From Liopterus haemorrhoidalis (Eukaryota; Arthropoda; Insecta; Coleoptera; Dytiscidae), in assembly GCA_963971575.1 (NCBI GenBank), contig OZ020617.1, positions 20,359,403 through 20,423,402 on the forward strand: a stretch of DNA of 64,000 bases, read 5' to 3'. The notes under the pieces are model-generated. The model was given only the letters and a program-made list of their open reading frames with translations, made no database searches and was not told the DNA's origin. Of this stretch, positions 43,482 to 55,300 are shown piece after piece. How positions within the stretch are numbered: position 1 is the stretch's first letter; each line of letters begins with the position of its first letter. The position numbers and the translations under genes are program-made.

Positions 43482-45632
43482 TTTTTTTCATAAAACATCG
43501 TTTATTAAATAAAATAGAATTACAACTAGTTAACAAGATTGTGGTTTAAGTATCGAAATACAATTCCATGGACTTTAACTACCTAATGTATATATGTTTT
43601 AACATTGATTACAAACTAGTACTACTAACATAGTGTTAACAAAACATAGGAAAAAAAAAACAGTAGAAAACCTATACGACATAAGAACAATATGATGTAT
43701 AAATTACAGAAGTAAGTTAATTAAAAACATTAGAATATGACAATATAAATAAGTTTATGATTTGTATAAAATAATAATAGGATAGCTAGAGTAATATGTG
43801 TTTGATGACTTTATGCTTATACCTTTTGAATGGTAGTTCACTTCTTTCATAATTTCCTATTTCCTGTATCAGGGAGCTATTGTTTACAAGACATTTTGAA
43901 AAGAAGTTAACAGTGAGTCTGTAGATTACGTCTTTGATGTATTCTATTTTGAGTTCTTCATGAATTTCTGTTATTCTTCTGTATCTCGGATAATTTCCAG
44001 TAAGTCTGAGAGATTTGTTTTGTTTAACTTGTAGTTTTTTGTAGCTTGTGTTTGATACGTAGCTCCAGACTGGAGAGGCGTCAGTCAAGGATGGTCTGAT
44101 AATTGATTTATATAGTAGAATTTTGTTCTGAAGGGATGATCTTGAATTTCTGTTTAATAAAGGAAAAAGTGAGGTTATGGTTGCTGTAGCTTTATGGCAT
44201 ATTTGATTGCAGTGATGAGTGAAATTTAGTTTTTGATTCATGTGGAGTCCTACGTATTTAACTATGGCAGACCATTCTATGATTGCTCCATTTACATTTT
44301 TTTCCATCTCTTCATGAATTTTATGATCTTTTCTACGGCCAGTTGCAGTCGATGCGTTATAGTGTCTGTTCTCCATGACTGGGTAAATATCGCTGTATCG
44401 TCGGCAAACAAAGAGTACTGGACATTCTGCAGTCTTGGGAAGTCGTTAATATATACGCAAAATAATATAGGCCCTAGTATAGATCCTTGGGGGACACCTG
44501 CTGTTATTTTTCTTACAGTTGAGTTTGAAAAGCCAACTGTAGTTTGAAAGCTTCGATCCTGTATGTAAGAATTTAGTAAGTGAACTAAATAAGGTGAAAA
44601 CTCTAATTTTATAAGTTTATAAATAAGTGCCTTATGCCATACAGTATCAAACGCTTTCTCTATGTCCAAAATCACCATTCCCGTGTGTTTGTTTAGGTTG
44701 TATCCATAAGTAATAATATCTACTAACCTTGCTAATTGTGCTGTCGTTGAGTGTCCTTGTCGAAAACCAAACTGTTCTGGGATTATTATATTGCTAATAT
44801 TTAGATGTTCGTTAATTCTTTTTAAGTAGATTTTCTCAGCAATTTTACTCATCGTACTTAGCAAACTGATAGGTCTGTAGCTGGAAGGAAGGTCTGAAGG
44901 TTTATTTGGCTTTTTAATTGATATTATTTTGGAATGCTTCCAGTTTGAAGGGAAATAAGATAGGGTCATGGTTTGATTTATTATAGAGTCAGTAGAATTA
45001 TGGCTTTAATAGGAAGTTGCTTAAGTAGTCGAGTTGTTATGCTATCATATCCTGATGCTTTTCTGTTTCTGAGTTTATGTATTATGGTTTTGATTTCATC
45101 GGGGGATGTAATATCTACTTCTTGTGTTTCTACAGGGTTGCTCTTAAGGAATTTCTTGACTTCATCGCAGACTTGTTTTGTAAAAGTAATGCTTCCTAGG
45201 TCCACGTTCTGCCTGTGTACATTTTCATATTGGTCAGCAAGAACATTGGCCTTGTCTGAGTTTGAAAAACGGTATGCACCGTTAGTTTGTAGTGGTGGAA
45301 TAGGTGTGGTTTTCTTCAGTAGGGTTTTGCTGATTTTCCGTAAGTTCCCGTTTTGTGGTTTCAAGGTTGAAAGAAATTTGTTCCAGTTGTCGTTTCGAGT
45401 TTTGGTAATTTCTGTTTTAACAATATTTTTTAATTGATTGTATATTCTCCTGAACAAGTTATATCTGGTTTTCTGACATTTCTTTCTAAAAAAAATTTTT
45501 AATCTAATTAGCAATATATTAGTATTCGATAATTCTAAGTGGTTAGGATTTATTTCACATTTTGGGATATTATTACTTGCTAAAACCTTAAACCAATAAA
45601 CTATATAAATAATAAACACCGGCAATACATTT
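43482..45632 (-). mobile_element. 5'-truncated Jockey-clade LINE
   Basis: The 3' side ends in a poly-T run on the plus strand (43482-43488), i.e. a poly-A tail on the element strand. The 5' side stops near 45632, right at the target site of a SINE. No endonuclease domain is present, as expected for 5' truncation during target-primed reverse transcription. Confidence 0.7.
43786..45625 (-). pseudogene. Jockey-type reverse transcriptase (partial ORF2)
   Basis: Three overlapping pieces. First (45625-44981): linker and RT start, with KLRNRKASGYDSITTRLLKQ. Second (44969-44292): PSSYRPISLLSTMSKIAEKI, motif A LDIEKAFDTVWH, motif B GVPQGSILGP and motif C SLFADDTAIF. Third (44376-43786): thumb and C-terminus with VKYVGLHMNQKLNFTHHCNQ and ASPVWSYVSNTSYKKLQVKQ. 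The pieces are joined by frameshifts near 44975 and 44300. No RNase H is seen, which fits Jockey. The catalytic Asp pair is intact, but the gene is broken. Confidence 0.88.
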
Positions 45633-45759
45633 TTTTTTATTTTAATGGCCTTCGCTTACAATTTTTATTTCAAAAAATTTCCTTGCATGCACGGGATTCG
45701 AACCCGAGACCTTCGCAACGCAGAGCACATGTGTTACCACTACGCTACGCCAGTCGGCA
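45633..45759 (-). mobile_element. SINE with tRNA-derived head and 12-bp target duplication
   Basis: Minus strand: A-box TGGCGTAGCGTAGTGG, B-box GGTTCGAATCC, short body, then a poly-A tail (plus-strand T run at 45631-45638). GGCAATACATTT flanks both sides (45621-45632, 45760-45771). The acceptor arm does not pair fully, so it is a SINE rather than a tRNA gene. Length ~127 bp. Confidence 0.88.
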
Positions 45760-45771
45760 GGCAATACATTT

Positions 45772-46389
45772 AGTTGAATTAATTTTTTTATTGACCAACA
45801 AAAATTATCATGGCCTAATCAAATGAGGAAATATCGTGAATGGATTATATTTCTAGTTATAAATTACATTGCACATTTCTGTTCAATTTCATTTTTATTC
45901 GGCTTTCATGCTTTCTATAAGATTGTACACAATCCACCCCTTATTGTATTTTAAAAATTAAATCGCTTCAATACATTCGAGGATTTAATTTCAATCAAAA
46001 AATAAGTTAAAACTCAAATGAAGTAAATAAATATTTATGTAGTAGCACGTACTAATTTAGGTTCACAGACGAAAATTTTGATTAGACTTTTGACTTTGAG
46101 CCGCGTTCAAAACTGATTTTAATATAAAAGTTTCCTATATAACACGTTAGGGAAATAAAGACTGTTTGGCGAATTTTCAACTTTTTCATTTACCATTTTT
46201 GAAGTTCAAGTAGACTGTTCAATTTTCAAGCCTTTCATTACGTTCACTGGGAATAAAAAACTATAAATAATAAAATTAAAAAATACTTTTAAACAGAATT
46301 TCGGGTTTAAGAACAATGTTGACAGTGAAATATTAAAAGGGAATTACAATTTCTTTCTTTAAATAGTCGGATTTCAGGAAAGCATATTA
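45772..46389. other. Unassigned AT-rich DNA
   Basis: No gene or repeat recognised. Confidence 0.35.
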
Positions 46390-46397
46390 CCATAGAC

Positions 46398-46634
46398 TAG
46401 TGTTTCTGATTTCTCGACATTAGACTTATTTTCTCGAGAATTCTCGAGAAAAATAATTATATAATTATTAGAATATACATCTTTTTTTAATGTTGAAAAT
46501 ATTGTAGAGGATAAAAACATGTTAAAATTATAATCACCTTTAAAGTACTAAAGTCGAGCAAATTTTACATTTCTCGAGAAATGAAAAATGAGAATTAAAA
46601 CTTTTTCTCGTGAAATTCTCGAGAAGAATCACCA
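46398..46634. mobile_element. hAT MITE with TTCTCGAGAA repeats
   Basis: Flanked by CCATAGAC on both sides (46390-46397, 46635-46642), a perfect 8-bp duplication. Ends TAGTGTTTCT and the inverse of TGGTGATTCT. At least four TCTCGAGAA palindromes lie near the ends, probable transposase sites. 237 bp, non-coding. Confidence 0.85.
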
Positions 46635-46642
46635 CCATAGAC

Positions 46643-47697
46643 ACCTTAATTATGTGTATATCCCCCCATTACACATTTACAATATGAAATATAAAAGTTT
46701 AGTTAGATATAAGTTTATTTAGTTGAATAATTATCAATTAATTAAATATGTAATTTAATTTTGTATTTGAGACGCTGACATGGAAAAGAAAAAAAAAACG
46801 ATTTTTTGTTTTTTCATCAAATATATATTAAATGCACTTGCTAATGGCGTGGAAACAGATGTAAGTCAATGAGTAGCATTGGTTAATAATTAATTTGACT
46901 TACTTCTCTTTCCATGCTATTGAGAAGTACTGCGCTTACTATCTTTTCTATGAAAATACGAAAAATTGATTTTTTTACCTAATACCTTTTCCATATCAGT
47001 GCCTGATTTGTAGGCTAAGAAAATATTTTGTATTATGGAATAAATTTTGTATGCCTACATTTGTTATTTAATAATAATAAATGAGCAAAGAAAAAAAATA
47101 TTTTTAAAAACTGCATCTTTTATTTTAAATACTATATGCATTTTATTCAACATAATATGGTATACTCACTTTTAAATTATTTAATAATGAAATGCTGTTG
47201 AAATAAAGGTAAGTTTGTTTTTGATATAAAAACTATGACTTAAATTGAGATATTTACTCTTTTATTTTAAAATTTTTTAATTTTTAAAACAAAAACAAAT
47301 ATTTTCAATTCAAAAATACTGCTTTTGATTTTTCAACATTACACACCTTTGGATTAAAATTATGTACTTTTAACTCGACATCCGTTTTGTTATTGACTTA
47401 AAAGTGATGTACTTTTATATTAAAAGTAAAATATCTGTCAAAAATAAGTCTGCTTTTAAATTAAATACAAAGGATGTCGGCGCATTTTTAAAAGCAAAAC
47501 TTTTAAATTTACCTGCAGTTTCATTGATTTTAAAGCAACAGTTTTTTGCAGTGTAGCCAATAACTCTCTTATTTTAAAAGATACGAATATTGTTTAAGGC
47601 AAAAAGGCTCATCTATTGTCCAAATTAAATTAATTCAACCCCTACCGCAGGGAAGAAGGGAGGTTTGTTTTTTTCAAATGGTACCCTATAAAAATAA
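46643..47697. other. AT-rich DNA
   Basis: Many TTTTAAA-rich words between 47240 and 47530 without clear periodicity. GCAGTGTAGCC near 47555 resembles a transposon tip, but no partner is found. Confidence 0.3.
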
Positions 47698-48127
47698 TAC
47701 TACCTCCGTTCCACAATAAGTGAGCTATTAAACTTATTTAAAAATTCCAAAATAAGTGAGCTATTAAAAAAATTTAAGAACTTCAACAATGGAAACATTT
47801 TTAATGAATTATTCTGATACAACTACACATTAATTAAGTACAATTATGAACTGAACAAATTTACTAGTGGTTTAAAGTAAGGTGACCAACCGTACTCCTT
47901 TAGGGAGTTTTGTACTTCCTTTTCGTGAACCGTACTCCGTTTAAAACCTGTACTCCATAATACTCCTTTGTACTACTTCAGAGCTACTGTTTTCAGAAAC
48001 AAGTATATTTGGGATATTTCTGACTGCGTGCGCATGCGCCAATTTAAAAAGGTGTTTATTTGACCGGCACCCAACGATTTCTTATTCCAACGAGGACGCA
48101 CTTACCGTCATATGGACGCTGATTGTT

Positions 48128-48528
48128 ATGCATATTTTTCTGCATCCACTGTTCTCTACGACATACGTCATTTACACAGAATTGCGAGATAAACAAGGAA
48201 AGGATATAAAAGTATTTACTAATAGAAGTTATGCTCTATTTTGTCCAGGTATCACTTTTTCTATTAGAAAAATTGAATGTGACAATATTTTAGCTGCAGA
48301 AGTACTATTTTAAACAATTTGATAGTAAAATGTAGAGCGAGATATGATGATGGATTTATACCGCTAATACTAAAGAACAAATTAACAATTTTGGAAGACT
48401 CTAATCCTGGGATGAAGGATAAGTTTTTAAAAGAAGTTAGAAATTTTTATAAAATTTGTTACGAATATATTGAAGACTACTTAACTATTAAATTGTTTGA
48501 AGTGGACTCTTTTAAAAGAAAAAATTGA
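48128..48528 (+). pseudogene. hAT transposase, central pieces
   Basis: Two frames: DKQGKDIKVFTNRSYALFCP with KIECDNILAAEVLF, then FLKEVRNFYKICYEYIEDYL and TIKLFEVDSF. The second resembles the helical region of hAT transposases before the C-terminal dimerisation part. Stops separate the pieces. Confidence 0.45.
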
Positions 48529-48717
48529 ATGGGAAGACGTTTCTTCAACAGTAGTATTCATAATGAATGAATTAAAAAATGTTGTTATTGATGACAATTT
48601 TCTGTTTGAACAAATTTCTGGTTGAAAAAAGAGTAAATATATATTTAAAAGAAGAAAGACTGAAGAAATAGATAGATGAAAAAGTGAGCCTGGACAGAAG
48701 ATGGGTAATAGTATATT

Positions 48718-48836
48718 CTGTAACAAGGTTGGAATGAGAAAATTCGATGCGAGTGGAACATTCCGAGCGCGAGCCGCAGGCGAGCGTGAGGAACCACGAG
48801 CATCGAATTTTCTCTTCCAACCGAGTCACAGACCCT
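48718..48836. repeat. Large palindrome
   Basis: Arms of about 50 bp: GGTTGGAATGAGAAAATTCG followed by ATGC, and the inverse GCATCGAATTTTCTCTTCCA followed by ACC. The centre CGAGCGCGAGCCGCAGGCGA is GC-rich, unlike its surroundings. It may be a small foldback insertion within the hAT. Confidence 0.75.
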
Positions 48837-49057
48837 ACTATCTCCACGACCACCAGAAAGAAAAAAAAAATTAACAAATAATTATTTTAATAAACATTTT
48901 ATCTTAACACATAATTTATATTACATATTACAATCAATTAATTAAACTATTTTTTTTTTTTATTATTATTTGTTTAATTTTAATTTAATTTGCGGCACAT
49001 CGGCCACTATTTTAGGTTAGGAAGTTATGTTGCATTTATTTAATGTAAACGTTGCAT

Positions 49058-49272
49058 ATACGGAGTGATTATTTAATGGCGAGACGACGTCACTGGAAGT
49101 TTTAATAATTTGCCGTTTCATACACATCGTAGCAGGCGATTATGCGCGCATGCGCATAATCTTTTTTTCTTCATAATAAAATTTTCTTCAAGGTTATTAT
49201 AATCATAGTATTCTGCTAGGAGGCACGTAAAATTCGGTGACGTCGTCTTGCCATTAAATAATCACTCTGTAT
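49058..49272. mobile_element. MITE with ~36-bp terminal repeats
   Basis: Left TACGGAGTGATTATTTAATG followed by GCGAGACGACGTCAC; right is the inverse of TACAGAGTGATTATTTAATG followed by GCAAGACGACGTCAC. 215 bp. The interior contains GCGCGCATGCGCATAA. Probably Tc1/mariner-type; target duplication TA or ATA is not certain. Confidence 0.85.
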
Positions 49273-49518
49273 CTTAATGTAACCCTACAAAAACAAAAGA
49301 CAACAAGTATGGAATAGTTATTCCACAACAAGTGATGGAATGAAATACACGCAAAATGCATAAGAAGATAAGTGCTGTAGAATAACATTCCAACTCTTGT
49401 GTTAGAATATTAACTTTCTGTAGTCAAAATTGGTTTTAGAATTGGTAAATTCTATAGTGGTCGTCGAGAAAATATGCATTTTCAGAAAGAACATATTTCC
49501 CACGAAAATTAAAAATTA

Positions 49519-49764
49519 TTGATTGAAGTTGCATTAAGTTGCCTCGGTACTAGTGCTGCTATAGAGAGAATATTCTCGCTTGGTAATAATTTCTGGAACA
49601 GTGAAAAATCCCAATTATCCGTAAAGACACTAGCTGCAATTTTAACAGTGAAATTCAATATGCGGGATGCAAATTGTTCTGACGTCCGTAAACTATTGGA
49701 AACAAATTCAGAATTATCAAAAAAAATAAATCATTCAACAGATAAATATGATTTCAAGAATTAA
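49519..49764 (+). pseudogene. hAT transposase dimerisation domain
   Basis: The open frame reads MIEVALSCLGTSAAIERIFS, then LGNNFWNSEKSQLSVKTLAA and ILTVKFNMRDANC. It is the conserved hATC region (A.ERIFS.....W...K..L) that dimerises the transposase. The end LLETNSELSKKI matches the remnant at 9229-9357, so the two elements belong to one family. Confidence 0.8.
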
Positions 49765-49999
49765 AATTATATAAATTTAATTATAATATGTCAGAATTAC
49801 TATTAATTTTTATTATTATTATAAAAATATATAGTCAAATGGAACAGGCTCTTTTTTTTCACAACCCCAATCACCATAACCAATGAAATTCAATCCGTAC
49901 TCCTTTTGAACAAATCATAGCTGGTCGCCTTATTTAAAGTCAATTCTGCAATTTCAATAAAAATTGAAATAGCTCACTTAATGTGGAACGGAGGTAGTA

Positions 50000-50509
50000 T
50001 ATGATAGCATATACTGGGTGCCCGTTTTTCGAGCCTAACCATTGGGATGTCGTGAACCGTAAGAGATACGAAGTCGGTTAAATTAGGGCAAAATTGCCGC
50101 ATTAGTTGGCCACTTTAATGATGTGTTTGGTTTTTCGGAAAAGTGCACAGGTCACTAGATACGAGCAAAAAACTGATTTTGTTCAATTTACTTTTGGGCT
50201 TATAACTTTTTTGTTTCAATTCATACAAGTTTCTAATTTACACGTTCTACAGGCACTTTTTTACGAAGAATTCACAGCTGTCCTCAAAATTTTTATAGCT
50301 CAAATTATTTTCAAAACAGCTTAATAATGATTGAATAATGAAATAATAATTAATAGGATCCCAACATCTAGATAGGCGTATAAGAGTCAAAGAGGGTAAG
50401 TTCGTAACGGTGAACTTACCCTCTTTGAAACTGCTGGCCATAGATGTGAAATCTACGTTTTCAGTGTAACGTTTCAACCGATCTTTTTGTCCATGTATAA
50501 ACAGGTACT
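50000..50509. other. Unassigned DNA
   Basis: GCATATACTGGGTGCCCGTT near 50015 may be an element edge. GTAAGTTC...GAACTTAC gives a short inverted repeat near 50395-50420. No coding similarity. Confidence 0.3.
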
Positions 50510-50665
50510 CGTTTTAAGTAGTAAATATAATACTTGAGGCTGAGTCGACCCCAGAACTGACTGCACAATTTCGGAAGATAAAATCCGAAGAAGGTTGGGG
50601 GATTCGAACCCATGTTCCTGTACTCCGTAGACAACCATCTTACAACGGAACCACGGCAGTTAAAG
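50510..50665 (-). mobile_element. SINE-like element with tRNA-derived head
   Basis: Minus strand: CCGTGGTTCCGTTGTAAGAT (A-box region) and GGGTTCGAATCCCCC (B-box, T-arm) at 50590-50662, followed by a body containing TTTATCTTCCGAAATTGTGC. The acceptor stem is not complementary. No target duplication was found. Confidence 0.6.
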
Positions 50666-50681
50666 ATGCATAGAAGCAGTA

Positions 50682-51397
50682 CTGGTAGAACTCGATATAC
50701 ACCGGTACGATATACATCGATCCACTTTTACGCCTGCGTTGAATTAATTACCGTGTCCTGAGATTCCCCTATCTGATCGGGAAAGTACCGTGACAACTGG
50801 ACTGGACAGCGCTCCAGTATCATCGTGTATAAGTATCCTTCTACACGTTTGGCGTAGTTGACCTAGTTTGACCTAGTTTAGTTATTCGTAATTAAATTAG
50901 TTTATTTCTTTCTATAAAATAGGCGTTTTTTGCATACGCATATACAAAAGGGTACAGTAAAATAAATACTTTGTTTGGGAAGAAGAGAAAGGAAATTTTA
51001 GCTCAAGAGGACCTAAAAGGGCTAGAATATCTATCTCCTTTGAGAAGAAGATGGAAGTTATTAGACGAATGGAAAGTGATGGAAAACGTCCCGATGTCTA
51101 CAGGATAATGAATTTACCGTATTAAACTGTTACTATCATTATGAAAAATACAGATAAAATCAAATAATCTGCTCAGCAAACTACAGAAGTAAACCTTAAG
51201 TACGAGTCAACGAGAACTATGTCAAATAAAATAGCGTTATAGATACCCTTTATTTCTATTGTTTATTTTAAATTTAAATTTTATAATTTTGGAATCTAAT
51301 CGCATACCCTCCCTATAAGTTAGGTTCATTTTAAGCCAGTTTGGTTTACGCTGGTTCTCCTAGGAACGAAACTGCGACATATATCGAATTCTACTTG
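50682..51397 (+). mobile_element. Deleted Tigger/pogo element
   Basis: Ends CTGGTAGAACTCGATATACA and the inverse of CAAGTAGAATTCGATATATG, flanked by TA (50680-50681, 51398-51399). At about 50995-51240 a transposase N-terminus is readable: GPKRARISISFEKKMEVIRR, then MESDGKRPDVYRIMNLPY, a stop, TVTIIMKNTDKIK. This is the CENP-B/Tigger helix-turn-helix. The catalytic domain is missing. Confidence 0.82.
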
Positions 51398-51399
51398 TA

Positions 51400-52009
51400 T
51401 TTATTTTATAAACTATAATTTAAAAAAAAAATAAGAATAATAATAATAATATTAATAATAATTTATTTAACTCAGTTGATCAATACAATGATATATGAGA
51501 CGTCAGTAACTTAAAATATAGGTCTAAAATTCGTATAAAAAATTATTATTACAGTCATAAACTCAATAAAAAAAAAAGAAAACATTAATTAATAAATTAT
51601 CACTAGAATATAATAAAATAATAAAATAATATAAATAGTCAATAAATTAAAATAAATTGAACTAACTAAAGAGAATTAAATTAAACAATGTTAACTTGTT
51701 ACACATGTCTGAATTTTAAGATAAAACAATATAATAGAATAAATTATAAAATATACGAATGCAGTAACAGCGAAATGAAATACAACATATATGTATAATT
51801 ATGATATTAACAATTTTTATTGTTCAAGAGATCATAATTATATATATAGAACAGAATTGTATATTAGAAATCAATGCAAGAAGTACAAATACAATACAGG
51901 ATATAAATAATAGTACTAATAAGTGTACACGTATATGAACATAAAAATTTTAGAAATAAACAAGTCTAAATAAGTGTGTGATTTTTATAATGTAGATAGA
52001 AGCTTGGGA
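51400..52009. other. Very AT-rich DNA
   Basis: Runs of AATAATAATA near 51430-51465. No genes recognised. May include the LINE 3' flank. Confidence 0.3.
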
Positions 52010-52266
52010 ATATTAAATAGAATAGTTAACTTAAAAATTCACTAATCGTATAAAAGCATTTTGAGAGTAAATATTTTTTTAGTTCGAATTTAAATCTGTT
52101 AAAAGTAGGCATTTCTTGTAGACTTTGAGGTAGTTTATTATATAATTTTATTGCCATGTATTCAGGACTATTTTCATACAAGGTCAATCGGTGTCGCGGA
52201 ACTATCAAATATTTACTAGCATGCCGAGTGTCATATAAGTGATGGTGTCCTAATAGGTTAAATTGT
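52010..52266 (-). pseudogene. LINE C-terminal fragment (Jockey/CR1 group)
   Basis: Minus strand: TQFNLLGHHHLYDTRHASKY, then LIVPRHRLTLYENSPEYMAI and KLYNKLPQSLQEMP, ending LLSKCFYTISEFL. This is the conserved tail after RT in many insect LINEs (H.Y.TR....L..P..R......S..Y..I.LYN.LP). It is cut off at 52266 by the tail of the I-type LINE. Confidence 0.7.
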
Positions 52267-52373
52267 GTTATGTTTTTTTTTTTTTTTTATTATTTATTTA
52301 AGTGCTTCAACAACATGGTTATTAGCACTGGATAAGATTTACAAATATATACATATATATTACATGAGGTTAT

Positions 52374-55300
52374 TTATATTTCATTGTACAGTTTTATGTC
52401 CTTAAGATAGTTTAGGGTGTTTATAATGGTTGTATCTTTTGATAGTGCCTCTTTAATTGTCTGTGGAATGTTGTGTTTTAGTCTTTGTTGAGTGTATTTC
52501 GTGCATTGTGTGATGATGTGTTCAATTGTGATTTGCGTATTACAGGTGTCACAGATAGGTGGGTTTTCATGTAGAAATATGTGTTTGTGTGTATATAGTG
52601 AGTGTCCAATTCGCGTCCTGGTGATTACTACTTGATCTCTTCTACTTCCGAATGTTGGCCATTTTGAAATGTCTTCTTTTATTTTCCTAAGTTTGTTTGT
52701 GTTTGGGGGGGTGTTTCTCCATTCTTGGTTCCACTGTTTGATTATTTTCTTTTTGATCTCTGTTTTGAAGTCTTTTGCTGTAGTGGTAATATTTGTTATT
52801 TCGAGATCAAGTGATGCTTTGGCTGCGACATCTGCTTGCTCGTTACCGGTAATTCCTTTGTGGGATGGGATCCAAAGAATTATTATTTGGTTTTCATTTC
52901 TTATCAAATTGTCTAAGTTTTCTTGTGTCTTCTGTATGAAGTAGTTGTTACTGTGGTTCTTTGCTAGATTTTGGGCCACGGTGAGGGAATCGGTGCAAAT
53001 GATATATCGCCTGTTTTGTTCAGCCTGTTCCTTTAACTTCTCCGATGACTTCCATATGCTGTATGCTTCTGCAGTGTTTGATGTTTTGGAACCGTCTGTA
53101 AATACTTTTGTCGAATCTCCATACTTACTACAGATTTCTAGGAATTTGTGTTGGAAGATTTGAGGGTTGGTTTCTCTCTTTTGGAACTTTGTGAGCTCAA
53201 GATTAACTTCGGGGAGTATAATTTGCCAAGGTGGGATTTCGTATTGGTAGTTTTGGGTGATGTTTTTATAGTTGAGGTTTAGGATTTGTAGGTCGTCAGA
53301 TATTTTTTTCTGTAGAGGTGTTATATTGCGAGGCTTTATTTGATTGTTTTTGATTTGAAAGAAGGCATGAAATGTTGGTGTGGTGTAGTTTCGGGCTAGA
53401 TTAGTTAAGTAATTTAAGGTTATTTGGGTTCGACGGTGGCATAGTGGAGGGGTTCCACTTTCACAGAGCAGGCTTTTGATTGGGCTAGTTCTCCAGGCTC
53501 CTGTTGATATTCTGAGTGCCGTGTTCTGTATGGTGTCCAGTTTCTTTAACTGCTGTTCTTTGGCTGTTGAATAGGCTATACACCCATAGTCTAGTTTGGA
53601 GCGGATAAGTGTTTTGTACATACTTATGAGGATGTCTTTTTCTGCTCCCCATTTGTTATTTCCCAATATTTTCAATATATTTAAGCGTTGTACACAATCT
53701 TTTTTTAACTCTTCAATATGTGGCCGCCAGGTGAGTTTTTTATCAAAGGTTACTCCGAGGAATTTTACTGTATCGACGAAATCGATTTTATTGTTGTTGA
53801 TGTTAATGTTGTGGTTGAGAGTTGGTATTTGTTTTCGTGTGAAGTGTATTGCTTTCGTTTTTGTTGATGAAAACTGGAAGCCGGTGTCCTCTGTCCATTT
53901 CTGAAGGTTTTTAATTGCATTTTGTAATATTTTCTTTATTTTTTTAAGGTTCTGGTTTTTGAAGTAGATTATAAGATCATCTGCGAAAAGTGATACTTTT
54001 ATTTGATTTGATATGTATTTTGTTATATTATTTATGGCTAAGAGGAACAAAGTGACACTGTAAATTTCTCCTTGCGGGAGTCCATTTTCTTGGATGTTTT
54101 CTTCTGATAAGCAACCATTAGTTTTAACTTTAAATGTTCTTCTTTGTAGGAAGTTGTACGTGTAGTGAGTTATGTTGCCATCAAGGCCATATTCCTTCAT
54201 GGTTTTCAGTATGTAGTGCCTCCAGGTGGTGTCATATGCTTTTGTAATATCGAAAAAGATCGCTATGAGGTGTTCTTTGTTTAGGAAAGCGTGCTGTATT
54301 TCCGTTTCCAATAGCATTATTTGGTCCATAGTAGATCTACCTTTCCTGAAGCCGCTTTGGGCGTTATTTAGTATGTTGTTTATCTCCAGGTACCAGATAA
54401 GTCTATTATTAATTATCTTTTGGAGAATTTTACTTAAACAGTTAGAAAGTGATATTGGGCGGTAGTTCTCGGAGTTTGATTTTGACTTTCCTGGTTTTAA
54501 AATTGGGATAATAGTGACTTCTTGCCATTTTTTTGGGTATTTGTTATTTGTCCAGATATGGTTGTATATATGGAGCAGGTATTCTAGTGCCTTTTTAGGT
54601 AGGTGTTGAATTATTTCATATGTGATGCCATCTGGTCCTGGACTGCTTTTTTTTTTTTAAGATTTAATTACCGTGTATAATTCTCTGTAGTTAATGGGTT
54701 CATTTATGGGATTGTTGTTACTTTCTATTGTGATTTTTCTACTTTCTGTAATTTTTTTATGTGTTTTAAATGTGTTTGTATAATGATCATCACTGGAATT
54801 GTGTCTAAATTGTTCTGCTAAAGTGTTTGCTATATTTTGAGGATTCGTTATTATTTGTTTGTTTTTTTGTAGCATGGAAGTTTGATGGACTATTTTCTTT
54901 CCTTTTATTTTCCTGATTTTTCCCCATACTTCAGCAACTGGTGTACTTGTTGTCAATGTCGATACATAATTTATCCAGGAATTCCTCTTACTTTCCAATA
55001 TTGTTCTTCTTGCTACAGCTCTCATTTTTTTCATGTTGATCAGGTTTTCAAGTGTTTTCCGTTTTCTGTATTTATTCAATTCTTTTTTGTATTTTTTGTC
55101 TGCTTTTTGGCAGTCTGAGTTCCACCAGGGTACTGGTTTTCTGTTATTGTTTAGGTTTATGGTGCCGATTGCTTCTGTTGCTGCTTGTCTTATGAGTAGT
55201 GTTAAGTATTCTGTATGCTCGTTGATGTCATCGGTGTTTGGAATATTTAAATTCCCTTCTATAATCTCAGTGAATAGTTCCCAATTTGCAAGTTTAATGT

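Larger units (their letters stand above)
47878..49932 (+). mobile_element. hAT element (2.05 kb) inside the Stowaway-like MITE
   Basis: Ends TAAGGTGACCAAC and the inverse of TAAGGCGACCAGC; TTTAAAG flanks both sides (47871-47877, 49933-49939), with the eighth base ambiguous because of the terminal T. Subterminal GTACTCC words are repeated at both ends. It contains broken transposase pieces, a palindrome and a smaller TA-type MITE. Confidence 0.82.
47700..49997. mobile_element. Stowaway-like MITE interrupted by a hAT element
   Basis: Ends CTACCTCCGTTCCACAATAA and, inverted, CTACCTCCGTTCCACATTAA (ending GGAACGGAGGTAG), each flanked by TA (47698-47699, 49998-49999). Without the hAT the element is about 240 bp. 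The terminal sequence and TA target resemble plant Stowaway/mariner MITEs (CTCCCTCCGT...). Confidence 0.85.

Noticed and set aside
44973..45437. 154-codon plus-strand frame
   Set aside because: Shadow of the Jockey reverse transcriptase on the minus strand.
46640..47690. Host exon in the gap between MITEs
   Set aside because: No open frame of useful length, splice-flanked or otherwise, with recognisable content.
48718..48836. Palindrome as a transcription terminator
   Set aside because: Bacterial-type terminator logic does not apply in this eukaryotic context and arms of 50 bp are too long.
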